Positions 1 through 7,396 of a DNA stretch of 28,929 bases are shown piece after piece. Both the position numbers and the translations under genes were made by a program. A model generated the notes under the pieces. That model saw only the letters and a program-made list of their open reading frames with translations. It had not been told where the DNA came from and searched no databases. The DNA comes from an uncultured Oscillospiraceae bacterium. Lineage in GTDB: Bacteria > Bacillota > Clostridia > Oscillospirales > Oscillospiraceae. The DNA is taken from the NCBI GenBank assembly GCA_902497145.1, contig CABVDR010000032.1, forward strand, positions 1 to 28,929. The letters run 5' to 3'. Position 1 is the stretch's first letter. Each line of letters opens with the position of its first letter.

Positions 1-287
1 ACCTGGCCATGGAGTACGCCACCAAGCGCTACCGCTCCAACTGCATCAACTGGGGCATGCTGCCCTTCCTGGTAAAGTCCGCCGATGTAGTCACCAACGG
101 CGACTGGGTCTTTGTCCCCGGCATCCGCAAGGTGCTGCTGGAGGGCGGCGAGGAAACCACGGCCTACGCCGTCCACGAGGGCAAGGTCACTTCCTTCCCC
201 GTCTCCCTGGGCCACCTCACCGGCCCTGAGCGTCAGATTCTGGCCGACGGCTGCCTCATCAATTACTATCAGCATTCCCAGCAATAA
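1..287 (+). CDS. Aconitase-family hydratase, C-terminal fragment (cut by window edge)
   Basis: The reading frame is open from the window edge to TAA at 285-287, so only about the last 95 residues are present. They align along their length with the C-terminus of the complete aconitase at 11116-13356: both have the KRYRSNCINWG segment and end in an [IL]xDGC[LI][IM]NYY motif, and the region between is clearly diverged. This is the swivel-domain end of an aconitate hydratase-like enzyme, which interconverts citrate and isocitrate or acts on a related hydroxy acid. The Fe-S cysteines lie upstream, outside the window. An ATG at 9 is internal to the gene and is not its start. The gene is closed by a strong terminator just downstream. 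The substrate of this second copy cannot be told from the fragment. Confidence 0.85.
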   Translation, partial: LAMEYATKRYRSNCINWGMLPFLVKSADVVTNGDWVFVPGIRKVLLEGGEETTAYAVHEGKVTSFPVSLGHLTGPERQILADGCLINYYQHSQQ

Positions 288-300
288 AGAGTTTTGATCT

Positions 301-344
301 GCCTGGGGGAAATACAGACTTCTGTATTTCCCCCAGGCTTTTTA
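301..344 (+). terminator. Intrinsic terminator after the hydratase fragment
   Basis: An 18-bp perfect inverted repeat (301-318 with 321-338, GCCTGGGGGAAATACAGA and its complement) is followed directly by a run of T. The innermost pairs must open to form a loop. It lies 13 bases after the stop codon and separates this gene from the ABC/siroheme operon. Confidence 0.93.
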
Positions 345-384
345 TAGTTTACAAAATTCAATAGATGTTGTCAGAAAAGAAAAA

Positions 385-414
385 TTGACGAAAGGAAGGA
401 AAGTATAGTAGTAT
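385..414 (+). promoter_or_regulatory. Possible sigma-A promoter for the ABC/siroheme operon
   Basis: TTGACG at 385-390 and TAGTAT at 409-414 are separated by 18 bases, in an A/G-rich stretch between the upstream terminator and the lipoprotein start at 490. No Fur-like or other clear operator dyad was recognised. The match is moderate and not tested. Confidence 0.4.
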
Positions 415-489
415 TGTGGATGATACATCCTGCGGATTATGCCCCAAAGGCACATCTGTTTTGTTCAATCCCATTTTTAGGAGGACCCC

Positions 490-1467
490 ATGAAACTTAC
501 CACACTCCGCCCCCTGGCTGCCATCCTGCTGGCCTGCACGCTGACTGCCTGTGCTCCCTCCGCCTCTTCCTCGGACAATAACGCCCAAAGCGGCGGTTCC
601 GCCGTCTCATCCTCCCAGACTCAGACCATCACCTTTACCGACGACCTGGGCCGCACGGTGACAGTGGAGCGCCCGGAGCGGGTGGCCGCTCTCATCGGCA
701 GCTTTGCCGACATCTGGTGTCTCGCTGGGGGACAGGACTCCCTGGTGGCCACAGCCAATGACGCCTGGACCTCCTTTGATCTGGGTCTGGATGACTCGGT
801 TCTGGATCTGGGCGGCGTGAAGGAACCCAATTTTGAAATCCTGCTCTCCGCCCAGCCCGACCTGGTTCTGGCCAGCTGCAACACCACTGCCAATGTGGAT
901 ATGCGCACCTCTTTGGAGCAGGCCAACATTCCCGTGGCCTACTTTGACATCCAGCACTTCTCCGACTACCTGCGGATGCTGGAGATCTGCACTCAGCTGA
1001 CCGGTTGTCCCGAGCGGTACACCCAGTACGGCGAGGAGGTAGGCAAGGAGATCGAGCAGGCCGTGGCCCGCCAGGATGGCTCCGCTCCTACGGTACTCTG
1101 CATGCGTACCACCGGCTCCAGCTGCAAGGTCAAGGGCAGCCAGGACTTTCTGCTGGGAGAGATGCTGGCCGATCTGGGCTGCGTAAATGTGGCCGACCAG
1201 GACAGCGCCCTGCTGGAAGATCTGAGTCTGGAGGCCATTATGGCCGCCGACCCGGACTATATCTTTGTGGTCCTTCAGGGCTCTGACCCTACCGACGCTC
1301 AGGAGACCCTGGAGCGCACCTTGCTGTCCAATCCAGCCTGGGGAAGTCTGCGGGCGGTACAGGAAAACCACTTCTACACCCTGGAGCACGCCCTGTATAA
1401 TCTGAAGCCTAACGCACGCTGGGGGGAAGCTTATGAAAAGCTGGCCGACATTCTCTATCCGCAGTAA
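490..1467 (+). CDS. Iron/heme/cobalamin-type ABC transporter substrate-binding lipoprotein
   Basis: This 325-residue protein has a lipoprotein signal peptide: basic N-terminus, hydrophobic core, and lipobox LTAC with Cys21 as the lipidated residue. A low-complexity Ser/Ala linker follows. The mature part is a class III binding protein of the FepB/BtuF family, starting with the typical TFTDDLGRTVTVERPERVA segment and continuing with LxxGG and 'EILLSAQPDLVLA' signatures. Such proteins capture ferric siderophores, heme or corrinoids at the outer face of the membrane and pass them to a FecCD permease. The AGGAGG site 5 bases before ATG 490 fixes the start. It is the first gene of an operon ending in siroheme/precorrin genes, which favours iron or a tetrapyrrole as ligand, but the exact ligand is unknown. 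Confidence 0.92.
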   Translation: MKLTTLRPLAAILLACTLTACAPSASSSDNNAQSGGSAVSSSQTQTITFTDDLGRTVTVERPERVAALIGSFADIWCLAGGQDSLVATANDAWTSFDLGLDDSVLDLGGVKEPNFEILLSAQPDLVLASCNTTANVDMRTSLEQANIPVAYFDIQHFSDYLRMLEICTQLTGCPERYTQYGEEVGKEIEQAVARQDGSAPTVLCMRTTGSSCKVKGSQDFLLGEMLADLGCVNVADQDSALLEDLSLEAIMAADPDYIFVVLQGSDPTDAQETLERTLLSNPAWGSLRAVQENHFYTLEHALYNLKPNARWGEAYEKLADILYPQ

Positions 1468-2464
1468 TGGCAGTAATGCTCGTTTGGGAAAGCTCTTCCT
1501 TCTTTTGATCCTGCTCACAGTGCTGGCCGCTCTGGCCAGCATCTGTTTTGGGCCGGTATTTGTCTCTCCCATCCAGGTGCCCCAGATTCTGCTGGGACAA
1601 GTAACTGGCACGGTGGAGGCCGACATCGTACTGCTTGCCCGTCTGCCTCGCACCGCCGGGTGCCTGCTGGCAGGGATGGCGCTGGCGGTATCCGGAGCGG
1701 TGATCCAGAGTGTTCTTCATAATCCCCTGGCCGCTCCCAATATTATCGGGGTGAATTCCGGAGCCGGACTGCTGGTTGTGCTGGTGGGTGCTCTGGCCCC
1801 AAAGGCTCTGTGGCTTACTCCCCTGGCTGCCTTTTTTGGCGCCCTGCTGGGGGTCCTGGTAGTACTGTTCATCGCCGAGCGCACAGGGGCCAGCCGCATC
1901 ACCCTGGTCCTGGCCGGTGTAGCGGTGTCCAACATCTTCAGCGCCGGCATTGATGCGGTGGTCACCTTCTTCCCCGACGCTGTGCTGGGCTACTCCGACT
2001 TCCGCATCGGCGGCCTGACCAACCTCTCCTTTGACCGGCTGGCCCCTGCCTTTTGGGTCATACTGGTGGCCATGGTTATTCTCTTCTCCCTCACCAGTGA
2101 GCTGGACATTCTCGCCCTGGGGTCCGACACGGCCAGGAGCCTGGGGCTGCCAGTCAAGCAACTGCGCCTGGTCTTTTTGGCCCTGGCCGCCGCCCTGGCT
2201 GGGGCCGCTGTCAGCTTCTCCGGCCTGCTGGGCTTTGTGGGACTGATCGTCCCCCACATCATGCGCCGCTGCATCGGGGAGGACAGCCGCCCTCTGTTGC
2301 TCTCCTGCGCTCTGGGCGGCGCAGCCCTGCTCACCTTCTGTGACCTGGCCGCCCGGATGCTCTTTGCCCCCTTCGAGCTGCCGGTAGGTATCGTACTCTC
2401 CCTGGCAGGCGGTCCCTTCTTCATTTGGCTGCTGCTGCGGCAGAGAGGAGGGCGGATCGCATGA
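1433..2464 (+). CDS. FecCD/BtuC-family ABC transporter permease
   Basis: This 343-residue polytopic membrane protein has the family length and about nine to ten hydrophobic segments. Family signatures are visible: 'AVIQSVLHNPLAAPNIIGVNSGAG' in the first third, ALGSDTARSLG in the cytoplasmic loop that contacts the ATPase, and GFVGLIVPHIMRR near the end. It forms the transmembrane channel with the binding protein upstream and the ATPase downstream. The start at 1433 overlaps the previous gene by 35 bases. A GGGGGGAAG ribosome-binding site lies just before it, and there is no better ATG further in. The stop overlaps the next start in an ATGA arrangement, which implies translational coupling. Confidence 0.93.
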   Translation: MKSWPTFSIRSNGSNARLGKLFLLLILLTVLAALASICFGPVFVSPIQVPQILLGQVTGTVEADIVLLARLPRTAGCLLAGMALAVSGAVIQSVLHNPLAAPNIIGVNSGAGLLVVLVGALAPKALWLTPLAAFFGALLGVLVVLFIAERTGASRITLVLAGVAVSNIFSAGIDAVVTFFPDAVLGYSDFRIGGLTNLSFDRLAPAFWVILVAMVILFSLTSELDILALGSDTARSLGLPVKQLRLVFLALAAALAGAAVSFSGLLGFVGLIVPHIMRRCIGEDSRPLLLSCALGGAALLTFCDLAARMLFAPFELPVGIVLSLAGGPFFIWLLLRQRGGRIA

Positions 2465-3216
2465 TTCAGCTCGATCACGTCAGCGCCGGATACGGCCCCA
2501 AGTTGGTGGTAGAGGACATCTCCCTGGAGTTAAAACCAGGCCAGGTACTCACCCTTCTCGGCCCCAACGGCAGCGGGAAGAGCACCCTCCTGCGCACCAT
2601 CGCCGGTCTCCATCCCTTGGCAGGTGGCCAGATCTGGATCGACGGCACCCCGGCCCAGGAGCTCACCCGCCGCCAGATGGCCCAGAAGATCACTTACATG
2701 CCCCAGTCCCGCACCATTCCCAATATCACGGCCCGGAAGATGGTGCTCCACGGCCGCTTTCCCTACCTCTCCTACCCCCGTCGCTACCGCAAGGAGGACT
2801 ACGACGCCGCCCGGCGGGCCATGGAGCGCGCCGACGCCTGGGAGCTGGCAAACAGCCCGGTACAGAGTCTCAGCGGTGGTCAGCGGCAGAAGGTCTATCT
2901 GGCCATGGCCATGGCCCAGGAGACCCAGACGATTCTGATGGACGAGCCCACCACCTACCTGGACATCCAGCATCAGCTCAACCTGATGACCGTCTCCCAG
3001 CAGTTGGCCAGACAGGGGGCGGCGGTGGTGCTGGTGCTTCATGACTTGTGCCTGGCCCTGCGTTTTTCCGACTGCTGCGTCCTGCTCCAGGAAGGGCAGA
3101 TGGTACAGCAGGGTACACCAGAAGAAGTGTTTCAGTCCAGCGCTCTGGATGAAGTGTTCCACGCCCGTCTCTGCCGGGTAAAAACCCAGAGTGGCTGGCG
3201 CTATTACTACGACTGA
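2461..3216 (+). CDS. Iron/cobalamin-type ABC transporter ATP-binding protein
   Basis: This 251-residue FepC/BtuD-type ATPase has a Walker A motif GPNGSGKST (residues 34-42), a Q-loop 'TYMPQSR', the ABC signature LSGGQRQK, Walker B ILMDEPT and the switch histidine in LVLHDL. An in-frame ATG exists at 2425, but the start is placed at 2461. GAGAGGAGGG sits at the right distance before it, and ATGA at 2461-2464 couples it to the permease stop. It energises import of the iron or tetrapyrrole ligand. A 14-base gap containing GGAGG separates it from the precorrin-2 dehydrogenase gene, so uptake and tetrapyrrole genes probably share one transcript. Confidence 0.93.
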   Translation: MIQLDHVSAGYGPKLVVEDISLELKPGQVLTLLGPNGSGKSTLLRTIAGLHPLAGGQIWIDGTPAQELTRRQMAQKITYMPQSRTIPNITARKMVLHGRFPYLSYPRRYRKEDYDAARRAMERADAWELANSPVQSLSGGQRQKVYLAMAMAQETQTILMDEPTTYLDIQHQLNLMTVSQQLARQGAAVVLVLHDLCLALRFSDCCVLLQEGQMVQQGTPEEVFQSSALDEVFHARLCRVKTQSGWRYYYD

Positions 3217-3230
3217 ACGGAGGCCCATCT

Positions 3231-3863
3231 ATGGCCTACTTTCCATTCTTTGTTGACCTCCAGGGGAAAACTGGCCTGGTGGTGGGCGGAGGCCGGGTGG
3301 CAGCCCGGAAGATCCAAGCTCTGCTCCCCTATGGGCCCCATCTGACAGTGTGTGCCCCCTCTCTGCTCCCGGAACTGGAGGTTTTGCCAAACCTGACGGT
3401 ACGGCGGGAGTCCTTCTCCCCCGCCCTGCTGGACGACGTTTTTTTTGTGATTGCCGCCACCGATGACCGGGAGGAAAATTGCCGCATTGCCCGGTTATGT
3501 CACCATCGGCAGATCTCGGTCAATGTGGCCTCTCCCGGGGAGGAGAGCACCTTTCTCTTCCCCGCCCTGATCCGCCGGGGTCCGCTGTCCATCGGTATCT
3601 CCACCAGCGGCACCAGTCCCTCGGCCGCCCATCTCCTAAAGGAGCAGATCGAGATGCTGCTCCCCGCTGATCTGGAGGAGCTTCTCCTTTGGATGGATGG
3701 CAGGCGGGAGGAACTAAAGCAGAGCAGCCTGCCCCAGGGGCAGCGCGCCCTGCTCCTGTCCCAGCTGTTTTCCGCCGCATTGCAGGCCGGTCGCCCCCTG
3801 TCCCAGGCAGAGGTCCACGCTCTGCTCTCTGATCTACAACCTGAAACGGAGGACCTTTCATGA
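3231..3863 (+). CDS. Precorrin-2 dehydrogenase (siroheme synthase N-terminal type, SirC/Met8p family)
   Basis: This 210-residue protein carries the NAD-binding Rossmann fold of the CysG N-terminal family (VVGGGRVAARKI, residues 17-28), then ATDD at 77-80 and the 'GPLSIGISTSGTSPS' dimerisation/active-site segment. The family oxidises precorrin-2 to sirohydrochlorin with NAD, and bifunctional members also insert iron. The loop that normally reads NVVDDPE reads NVASPGE here, so Ser101 replaces the catalytic aspartate (Asp104 in CysG, Asp141 in Met8p). From memory, dehydrogenase-only SirC also has Ser at this position. A separate chelatase may therefore be needed, and none is in the window. Its stop overlaps the next start (ATGA at 3860-3863). 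Confidence 0.9.
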   Translation: MAYFPFFVDLQGKTGLVVGGGRVAARKIQALLPYGPHLTVCAPSLLPELEVLPNLTVRRESFSPALLDDVFFVIAATDDREENCRIARLCHHRQISVNVASPGEESTFLFPALIRRGPLSIGISTSGTSPSAAHLLKEQIEMLLPADLEELLLWMDGRREELKQSSLPQGQRALLLSQLFSAALQAGRPLSQAEVHALLSDLQPETEDLS

Positions 3864-5350
3864 GCCATTCCACCGGATGCGTCTACCTCATCGGCGCAGG
3901 CTGCGGCCAGGCCGACCTGATTACCCTGCGGGGATTGGAGCTGCTGCGCCAGTGCGACGCAGTGGTCTACGACGACCTCATTGCCGACGAGCTGCTCCAG
4001 GCCGCACCGCCTCAGGCCCAGCGCATCTACATGGGTAAGCGGTTGGGCCGCCACTACGCCCCTCAGGAAGAGATCTCCAACACCTTGGTCGCGCTGGCCC
4101 AGAAGGGCCTGCGGGTAGCCCGGCTCAAGGGGGGCGACCCCTTTGTGTTCGGCCGGGGCGGTGAGGAGGCCCTGGCCCTCCAGGCCGCCGGTATCCCCTT
4201 CCAGGTGGTGCCTGGCATCTCCTCCGCCATCGCCATCCCCGCCCTGGCAGGCATCCCGGTGACTCACCGGGGGATGAGCCGCAGCTTCCATGTGGTGACT
4301 GCCCACACTGCCCAGGGTGTGCTGGCTGATTTTGACCGGCTGGCCCATCTGGAGGGCACCTTGGTCTTTCTCATGGGGCTGTCCCATCTTGGGGAGATCG
4401 CCCAAGGGCTGATAGCCGCCGGGCGTTCGCCGGACACACCGGCGGCGGTAGTCTCCGGCGGCTGTGCCCCCCATCCCGCCACGGTGCGTGCCCCTCTGAA
4501 CCAGCTGGCCGCCGCTGCAGAGCAGGCTGGCGTCCAGCCCCCCGCAGTTATTGTGGTGGGTGAGACTGCCGCTCTGGATCTCACCGCTTCTGCCGCCCGC
4601 CCTCTGGAGGGAGTGCGAATCGCTTCGGTGGGAACCCCTGTACTCCAGCAGCGTCTGAGCGCCGCTCTGTCCCCTCTGGGCGCTCAGGTCTTGTCCGCCC
4701 TGACCCCACAGCTGGAGGAACTGCCTTGTGATTTTGATTGGGATCTTCTGTGCGACGGCTCTCCCGGCTGGGTGGTGCTCACCAGCCAGAACGGAGTTTC
4801 CTGCTTCTTCCGCCGCCTGAAGCAGGCGCATATGGACCTGCGCCGACTTCACGCCTGCCGCTTTGCTGTCATCGGTTCGGCCACCGCCGCCGCGCTGGCC
4901 GACCACGGCATTCAGGCCGACCTGTGTCCCACCACTCACACCACTCAAGCCCTGGCCCAGGCCCTGCTGGAGGCGGTACCCCAGGGGCAGCCGGTATACC
5001 TCTTCCGCTCTGCTCTCGGCGCTCCGGAGCTCTTTGCCCAGCTTTCCGCCCACACCAAAACGGAGGATATCCCTCTCTACACTCTTCGCGCCCCCGAGCT
5101 TGACTGCGACTGCCTGCTCCCTCAGATCCAGCAGAGTGACTATTTGGTCTTTTCCAGTGCCAGCGGCGTACACTTCTTTCTGGACGCCTTTGGTACCCTC
5201 CCGGATGGGCCCGTCCCCGTGTGTATCGGTCCGGTGACTGCCCAGGCCTTGGCTCCCCACAGTGCCACACCTGCTCTTGTGGCTGAGGACATTTCCGCCC
5301 AAGGGATTCAAGAGGCCATTTTAACTCACCGGGGATTTCTTTCTAAATAA
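3860..5350 (+). CDS. Fused uroporphyrinogen-III C-methyltransferase / uroporphyrinogen-III synthase
   Basis: This is a 496-residue two-domain protein. Residues 1 to about 240 are a CobA/SUMT methyltransferase: VYLIGAGCG at the start, YDDL at 37-40, GGDPFVFGRGGEE at 91-103, and 'VVPGISSAIAIPALAGIPVTHRG' near 117-138. It uses two S-adenosylmethionine molecules to turn uroporphyrinogen III into precorrin-2. Residues from about 245 to the end are a HemD domain (RIASVGTP, LTSQNGV, VIGSATAAAL, YLVFSSASGVHFF), which cyclises hydroxymethylbilane to uroporphyrinogen III. Fusion of the two is common in Bacillota. The usual 'GPGDPDLIT' loop of the methyltransferase reads GCGQADLIT here. Start ATG 3860 has GGAGG upstream and overlaps the previous stop. 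The product feeds siroheme, and possibly corrinoids; the siroheme reductase at 27179 is one likely consumer. Confidence 0.94.
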   Translation: MSHSTGCVYLIGAGCGQADLITLRGLELLRQCDAVVYDDLIADELLQAAPPQAQRIYMGKRLGRHYAPQEEISNTLVALAQKGLRVARLKGGDPFVFGRGGEEALALQAAGIPFQVVPGISSAIAIPALAGIPVTHRGMSRSFHVVTAHTAQGVLADFDRLAHLEGTLVFLMGLSHLGEIAQGLIAAGRSPDTPAAVVSGGCAPHPATVRAPLNQLAAAAEQAGVQPPAVIVVGETAALDLTASAARPLEGVRIASVGTPVLQQRLSAALSPLGAQVLSALTPQLEELPCDFDWDLLCDGSPGWVVLTSQNGVSCFFRRLKQAHMDLRRLHACRFAVIGSATAAALADHGIQADLCPTTHTTQALAQALLEAVPQGQPVYLFRSALGAPELFAQLSAHTKTEDIPLYTLRAPELDCDCLLPQIQQSDYLVFSSASGVHFFLDAFGTLPDGPVPVCIGPVTAQALAPHSATPALVAEDISAQGIQEAILTHRGFLSK

Positions 5351-5359
5351 AGATATGAA

Positions 5360-5400
5360 GCAGCCCGCTCCGACTTGAAAGCCGGAGCGGGTTGCTTGTT
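5360..5400. terminator. Intrinsic terminator between convergent siroheme operon and XRE gene
   Basis: A GC-rich stem pairs 5360-5372 with 5383-5395 (GCAGCCCGCTCCG and CGGAGCGGGTTGC, one G-U pair). The plus side is followed by T-rich sequence, and the minus side by a weaker A/T stretch. It lies 9 bases after the methyltransferase/synthase stop and 6 bases from the convergent regulator stop, so it probably serves both directions. Confidence 0.8.
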
Positions 5401-5406
5401 GCTTCT

Positions 5407-5856
5407 TTATACTTCGTCTTTCCAGACTCTGGCTAGAATATCTTTCAGCACCAGCAGGGCATCTGTGTGGTTATAGTGGTAATCCACCCTCAGCTGGGTG
5501 AGCATTTCCCGGAGTTTAGGGGCGTAGTCATCCACTCGCACCGTCTCATGATAGGTGGCCAAAACCGGGTATTTCTTGCTCCAGACCTTATTCCAGTCGA
5601 TCTTCTTCTGTGCCTCTTCACTGACACTGTCGATCATCTCCTGGGCCTGCCGCTCATCAAAGTCAAACTCGATGAGCTCGTCCAGGGTCATATGGTACAG
5701 CATAGCCAGCCGCTTGGACTGACGAATATCAGGCAGAGTCTCGTCCGTCTCCCATTTGGAGATGGTCTGGCGGCTGACCCCCAGCTTTTCCGCCACATTC
5801 TCCTGGGAGAGACCGCTTTTCTTTCGGGCATGGTACAAACTGCTTCCTAGGCTCAT
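5407..5856 (-). CDS. XRE-family (Cro/CI-type) helix-turn-helix regulator
   Basis: This 149-residue protein has an N-terminal helix-turn-helix at about residues 8-62: ARKKSGLSQENVAEKLGVS, then RQTISKWETDETLPD, the standard HTH_3 pattern. The rest is a charged, mostly helical tail with no domain I recognise; it may bind a ligand or dimerise. ATG 5856 is preceded by GGAGGAGGATAC. The promoter overlaps an imperfect dyad at 5885-5912, which suggests autoregulation. It converges on the siroheme operon and lies downstream of the glutamate dehydrogenases on the same strand. Its targets are unknown, with itself the best candidate. Confidence 0.88.
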   Translation of the reverse strand: MSLGSSLYHARKKSGLSQENVAEKLGVSRQTISKWETDETLPDIRQSKRLAMLYHMTLDELIEFDFDERQAQEMIDSVSEEAQKKIDWNKVWSKKYPVLATYHETVRVDDYAPKLREMLTQLRVDYHYNHTDALLVLKDILARVWKDEV

Positions 5857-5884
5857 ACGTATCCTCCTCCGTTGGTGTAGCTCC

Positions 5885-5912
5885 AGTATACCAGCTCAGC
5901 TTCTGGAATACT
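5885..5912 (-). promoter_or_regulatory. Candidate operator/promoter of the XRE regulator
   Basis: The dyad AGTAT-A-CCAG, 8-base spacer, CTGG-A-ATACT spans 5885-5912: nine paired bases per arm with one A/A mismatch. On the minus strand the left arm contains TATACT (5885-5890), a good -10 element 28 bases before the XRE start. A self-repressor commonly binds an operator overlapping its own -10. Binding by this protein is inferred. Confidence 0.45.
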
Positions 5913-6039
5913 ACCAACTGGCCCGGTCATTTTCGCCCGTTATCCCGACACTTTGCTCTTTATCCGCTGTATTTACTGGCCCCGCACGGTGAGACGGTGC
6001 TTTTGCGGGTCAGGTATGGGACCTGTTGACACCGCCTTA
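5913..6039. other. Intergenic stretch between XRE regulator and glutamate dehydrogenase
   Basis: There is no credible gene. Short hairpins can be drawn (CAGGT/ACCTG at 6011-6025, and a CCCGCA/TGCGGG pair near 5981-6009), but neither has a U-run on the minus strand. A proper terminator for the glutamate dehydrogenase transcript is therefore not evident. Confidence 0.4.
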
Positions 6040-7383
6040 TTAAACGCCCTGTGCTATCATGGCTTGGGCGATTTTCAAAAACGATGCAATGCTGTTTCCT
6101 GCAATCAGGTCATCTCCTAGTCCATATTTTTCCGCTGCGGCAGCGGATTCGTCATAGATCAAGGACATAATCTCCTTTAATCGACCGTTCACCTCTTTTT
6201 TGGTCCAACTATATCGAATGCTATTCTGAGCCATTTCCAACGCCGAAACAACAACACCACCGGATCCAGATGCTCTGGCTCCAGCCGCATGGATGGCCGG
6301 ATTGGAGCGAAGCAGCAGCAAAGCCTCGGGAGTCGCAGGCATATTCGCTGCCTCTACATAATATTTCACACCGTTAGCCAATAGATTTTCTGCGTCTTTG
6401 CGCTCCAACTCATTCTGGGTGGCACAGGGAATCGCCACATCGCCTTTCACTTCCCACGGTTTCCGTCCCGGGACAAAGGCAACACCAAATTTTTCCGCAT
6501 AGGGTACAATCCGATCTTCTCTGCTGGCCCGCAAGGAAAGGACAAAATTCAGCTTTTCCTCTGTTGTAATTCCATCAGGGTCATAGATATATCCATCCGG
6601 CCCCGACAGTGTTACCACCTTAGCGCCCAACTCCGCCGCTTTCCGGCACACACCGCAGGCCATATTGCCAAAACCGGAAACTAAGAGCTTTTTCCCCTCT
6701 ATGGTGTCGCTCTTCTTCTCCAACATTCGCACCAAAAAATATACCGTGCCCGCTCCTGCCGCCTCCAAGCGGACTTTACTGCCGCCATAGGTCAGCCCCT
6801 TTCCGGTCAAAGCGCTGCTCTCTGCCCGGCCAGTCAGCTTTTTATAGGCTCCGTAGAGATATCCGATTTCCCGCGCCCCTACGCCAATATCCCCAGCTGG
6901 AATATCAGTATCTGATCCAATATAGCGGTAAAGTGCCCGCATAAAGCTGTGACAAAAGCGCATGATCTCCCGATCACTCTTACCCTGCGGATCAAAGTCA
7001 GCCCCGCCTGCAGCTCCGCCGATAGGCAATCCGGTCACCGCATTCTTATACGTCTGTTCAAATCCCAGAAATTTGATAACCGAGGAAGTCACAGACGGAT
7101 GAAATCGCAGTCCACCCTTGTAAGGCCCAATGGCACAGTTAAACTGCACTCGATAGCCGTGGTTAGTATGAATCTGGCCCCGATCATCCTCCCAGGGCAC
7201 TAGAAAGGTCAGCATGCGTTCCGGCTCTACCATACGGGAAAGCAGATCCAACCTCTCATATTGGGGATCATCCACCGCCGGCTCAATCATATCAAGCCAG
7301 GACTTCACTGCCTGGAGATACTCCGTCTCCCCTGCGTATTTCTCCTTAAGACGCTTATATACACGGGCTGCATAGTCGCTCAT
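6040..7383 (-). CDS. Glutamate dehydrogenase paralogue lacking the catalytic lysine
   Basis: This 447-residue protein is of clostridial hexameric GDH type and collinear with the family, with GPYKGGLRFHPS at 86-97, PAGDIGVG at 162-169 and a Rossmann GFGNMA segment. Against Clostridium symbiosum GDH numbering, Lys89, Lys113 and Asp165 are kept. The glycine-rich loop GGAKGG reads GGAAGG, so Ala125 (GCA codon, 7009-7011) replaces the lysine essential for catalysis. ATGYG reads AAGAG, and the Asn of SNAGG is Gly in SGSGG. It may be inactive, a regulatory subunit, or changed in function. ATG 7383 follows a strong GGAGGGG site, 13 bases after the stop of the intact GDH gene, so the two are co-transcribed and could form mixed hexamers. 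Confidence 0.9.
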   Translation of the reverse strand: MSDYAARVYKRLKEKYAGETEYLQAVKSWLDMIEPAVDDPQYERLDLLSRMVEPERMLTFLVPWEDDRGQIHTNHGYRVQFNCAIGPYKGGLRFHPSVTSSVIKFLGFEQTYKNAVTGLPIGGAAGGADFDPQGKSDREIMRFCHSFMRALYRYIGSDTDIPAGDIGVGAREIGYLYGAYKKLTGRAESSALTGKGLTYGGSKVRLEAAGAGTVYFLVRMLEKKSDTIEGKKLLVSGFGNMACGVCRKAAELGAKVVTLSGPDGYIYDPDGITTEEKLNFVLSLRASREDRIVPYAEKFGVAFVPGRKPWEVKGDVAIPCATQNELERKDAENLLANGVKYYVEAANMPATPEALLLLRSNPAIHAAGARASGSGGVVVSALEMAQNSIRYSWTKKEVNGRLKEIMSLIYDESAAAAEKYGLGDDLIAGNSIASFLKIAQAMIAQGV

Positions 7384-7396
7384 CCCAACCCCTCCT

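Noticed and set aside
607..2257. Long minus-strand frames opposite the ABC importer
   Set aside because: They are shadows of the binding-protein and permease genes caused by GC-rich codon third positions.
3500..5311. A 603-codon open frame on the minus strand
   Set aside because: It is antisense to the precorrin-2 dehydrogenase and methyltransferase/synthase genes, is Gly/Gln/Arg-rich, and has no recognisable domain or start signal.
7000..7020. Sequencing error as the cause of the missing GDH lysine
   Set aside because: GCA differs from both Lys codons by at least two bases, the frame is intact, and two other active-site segments are changed as well.
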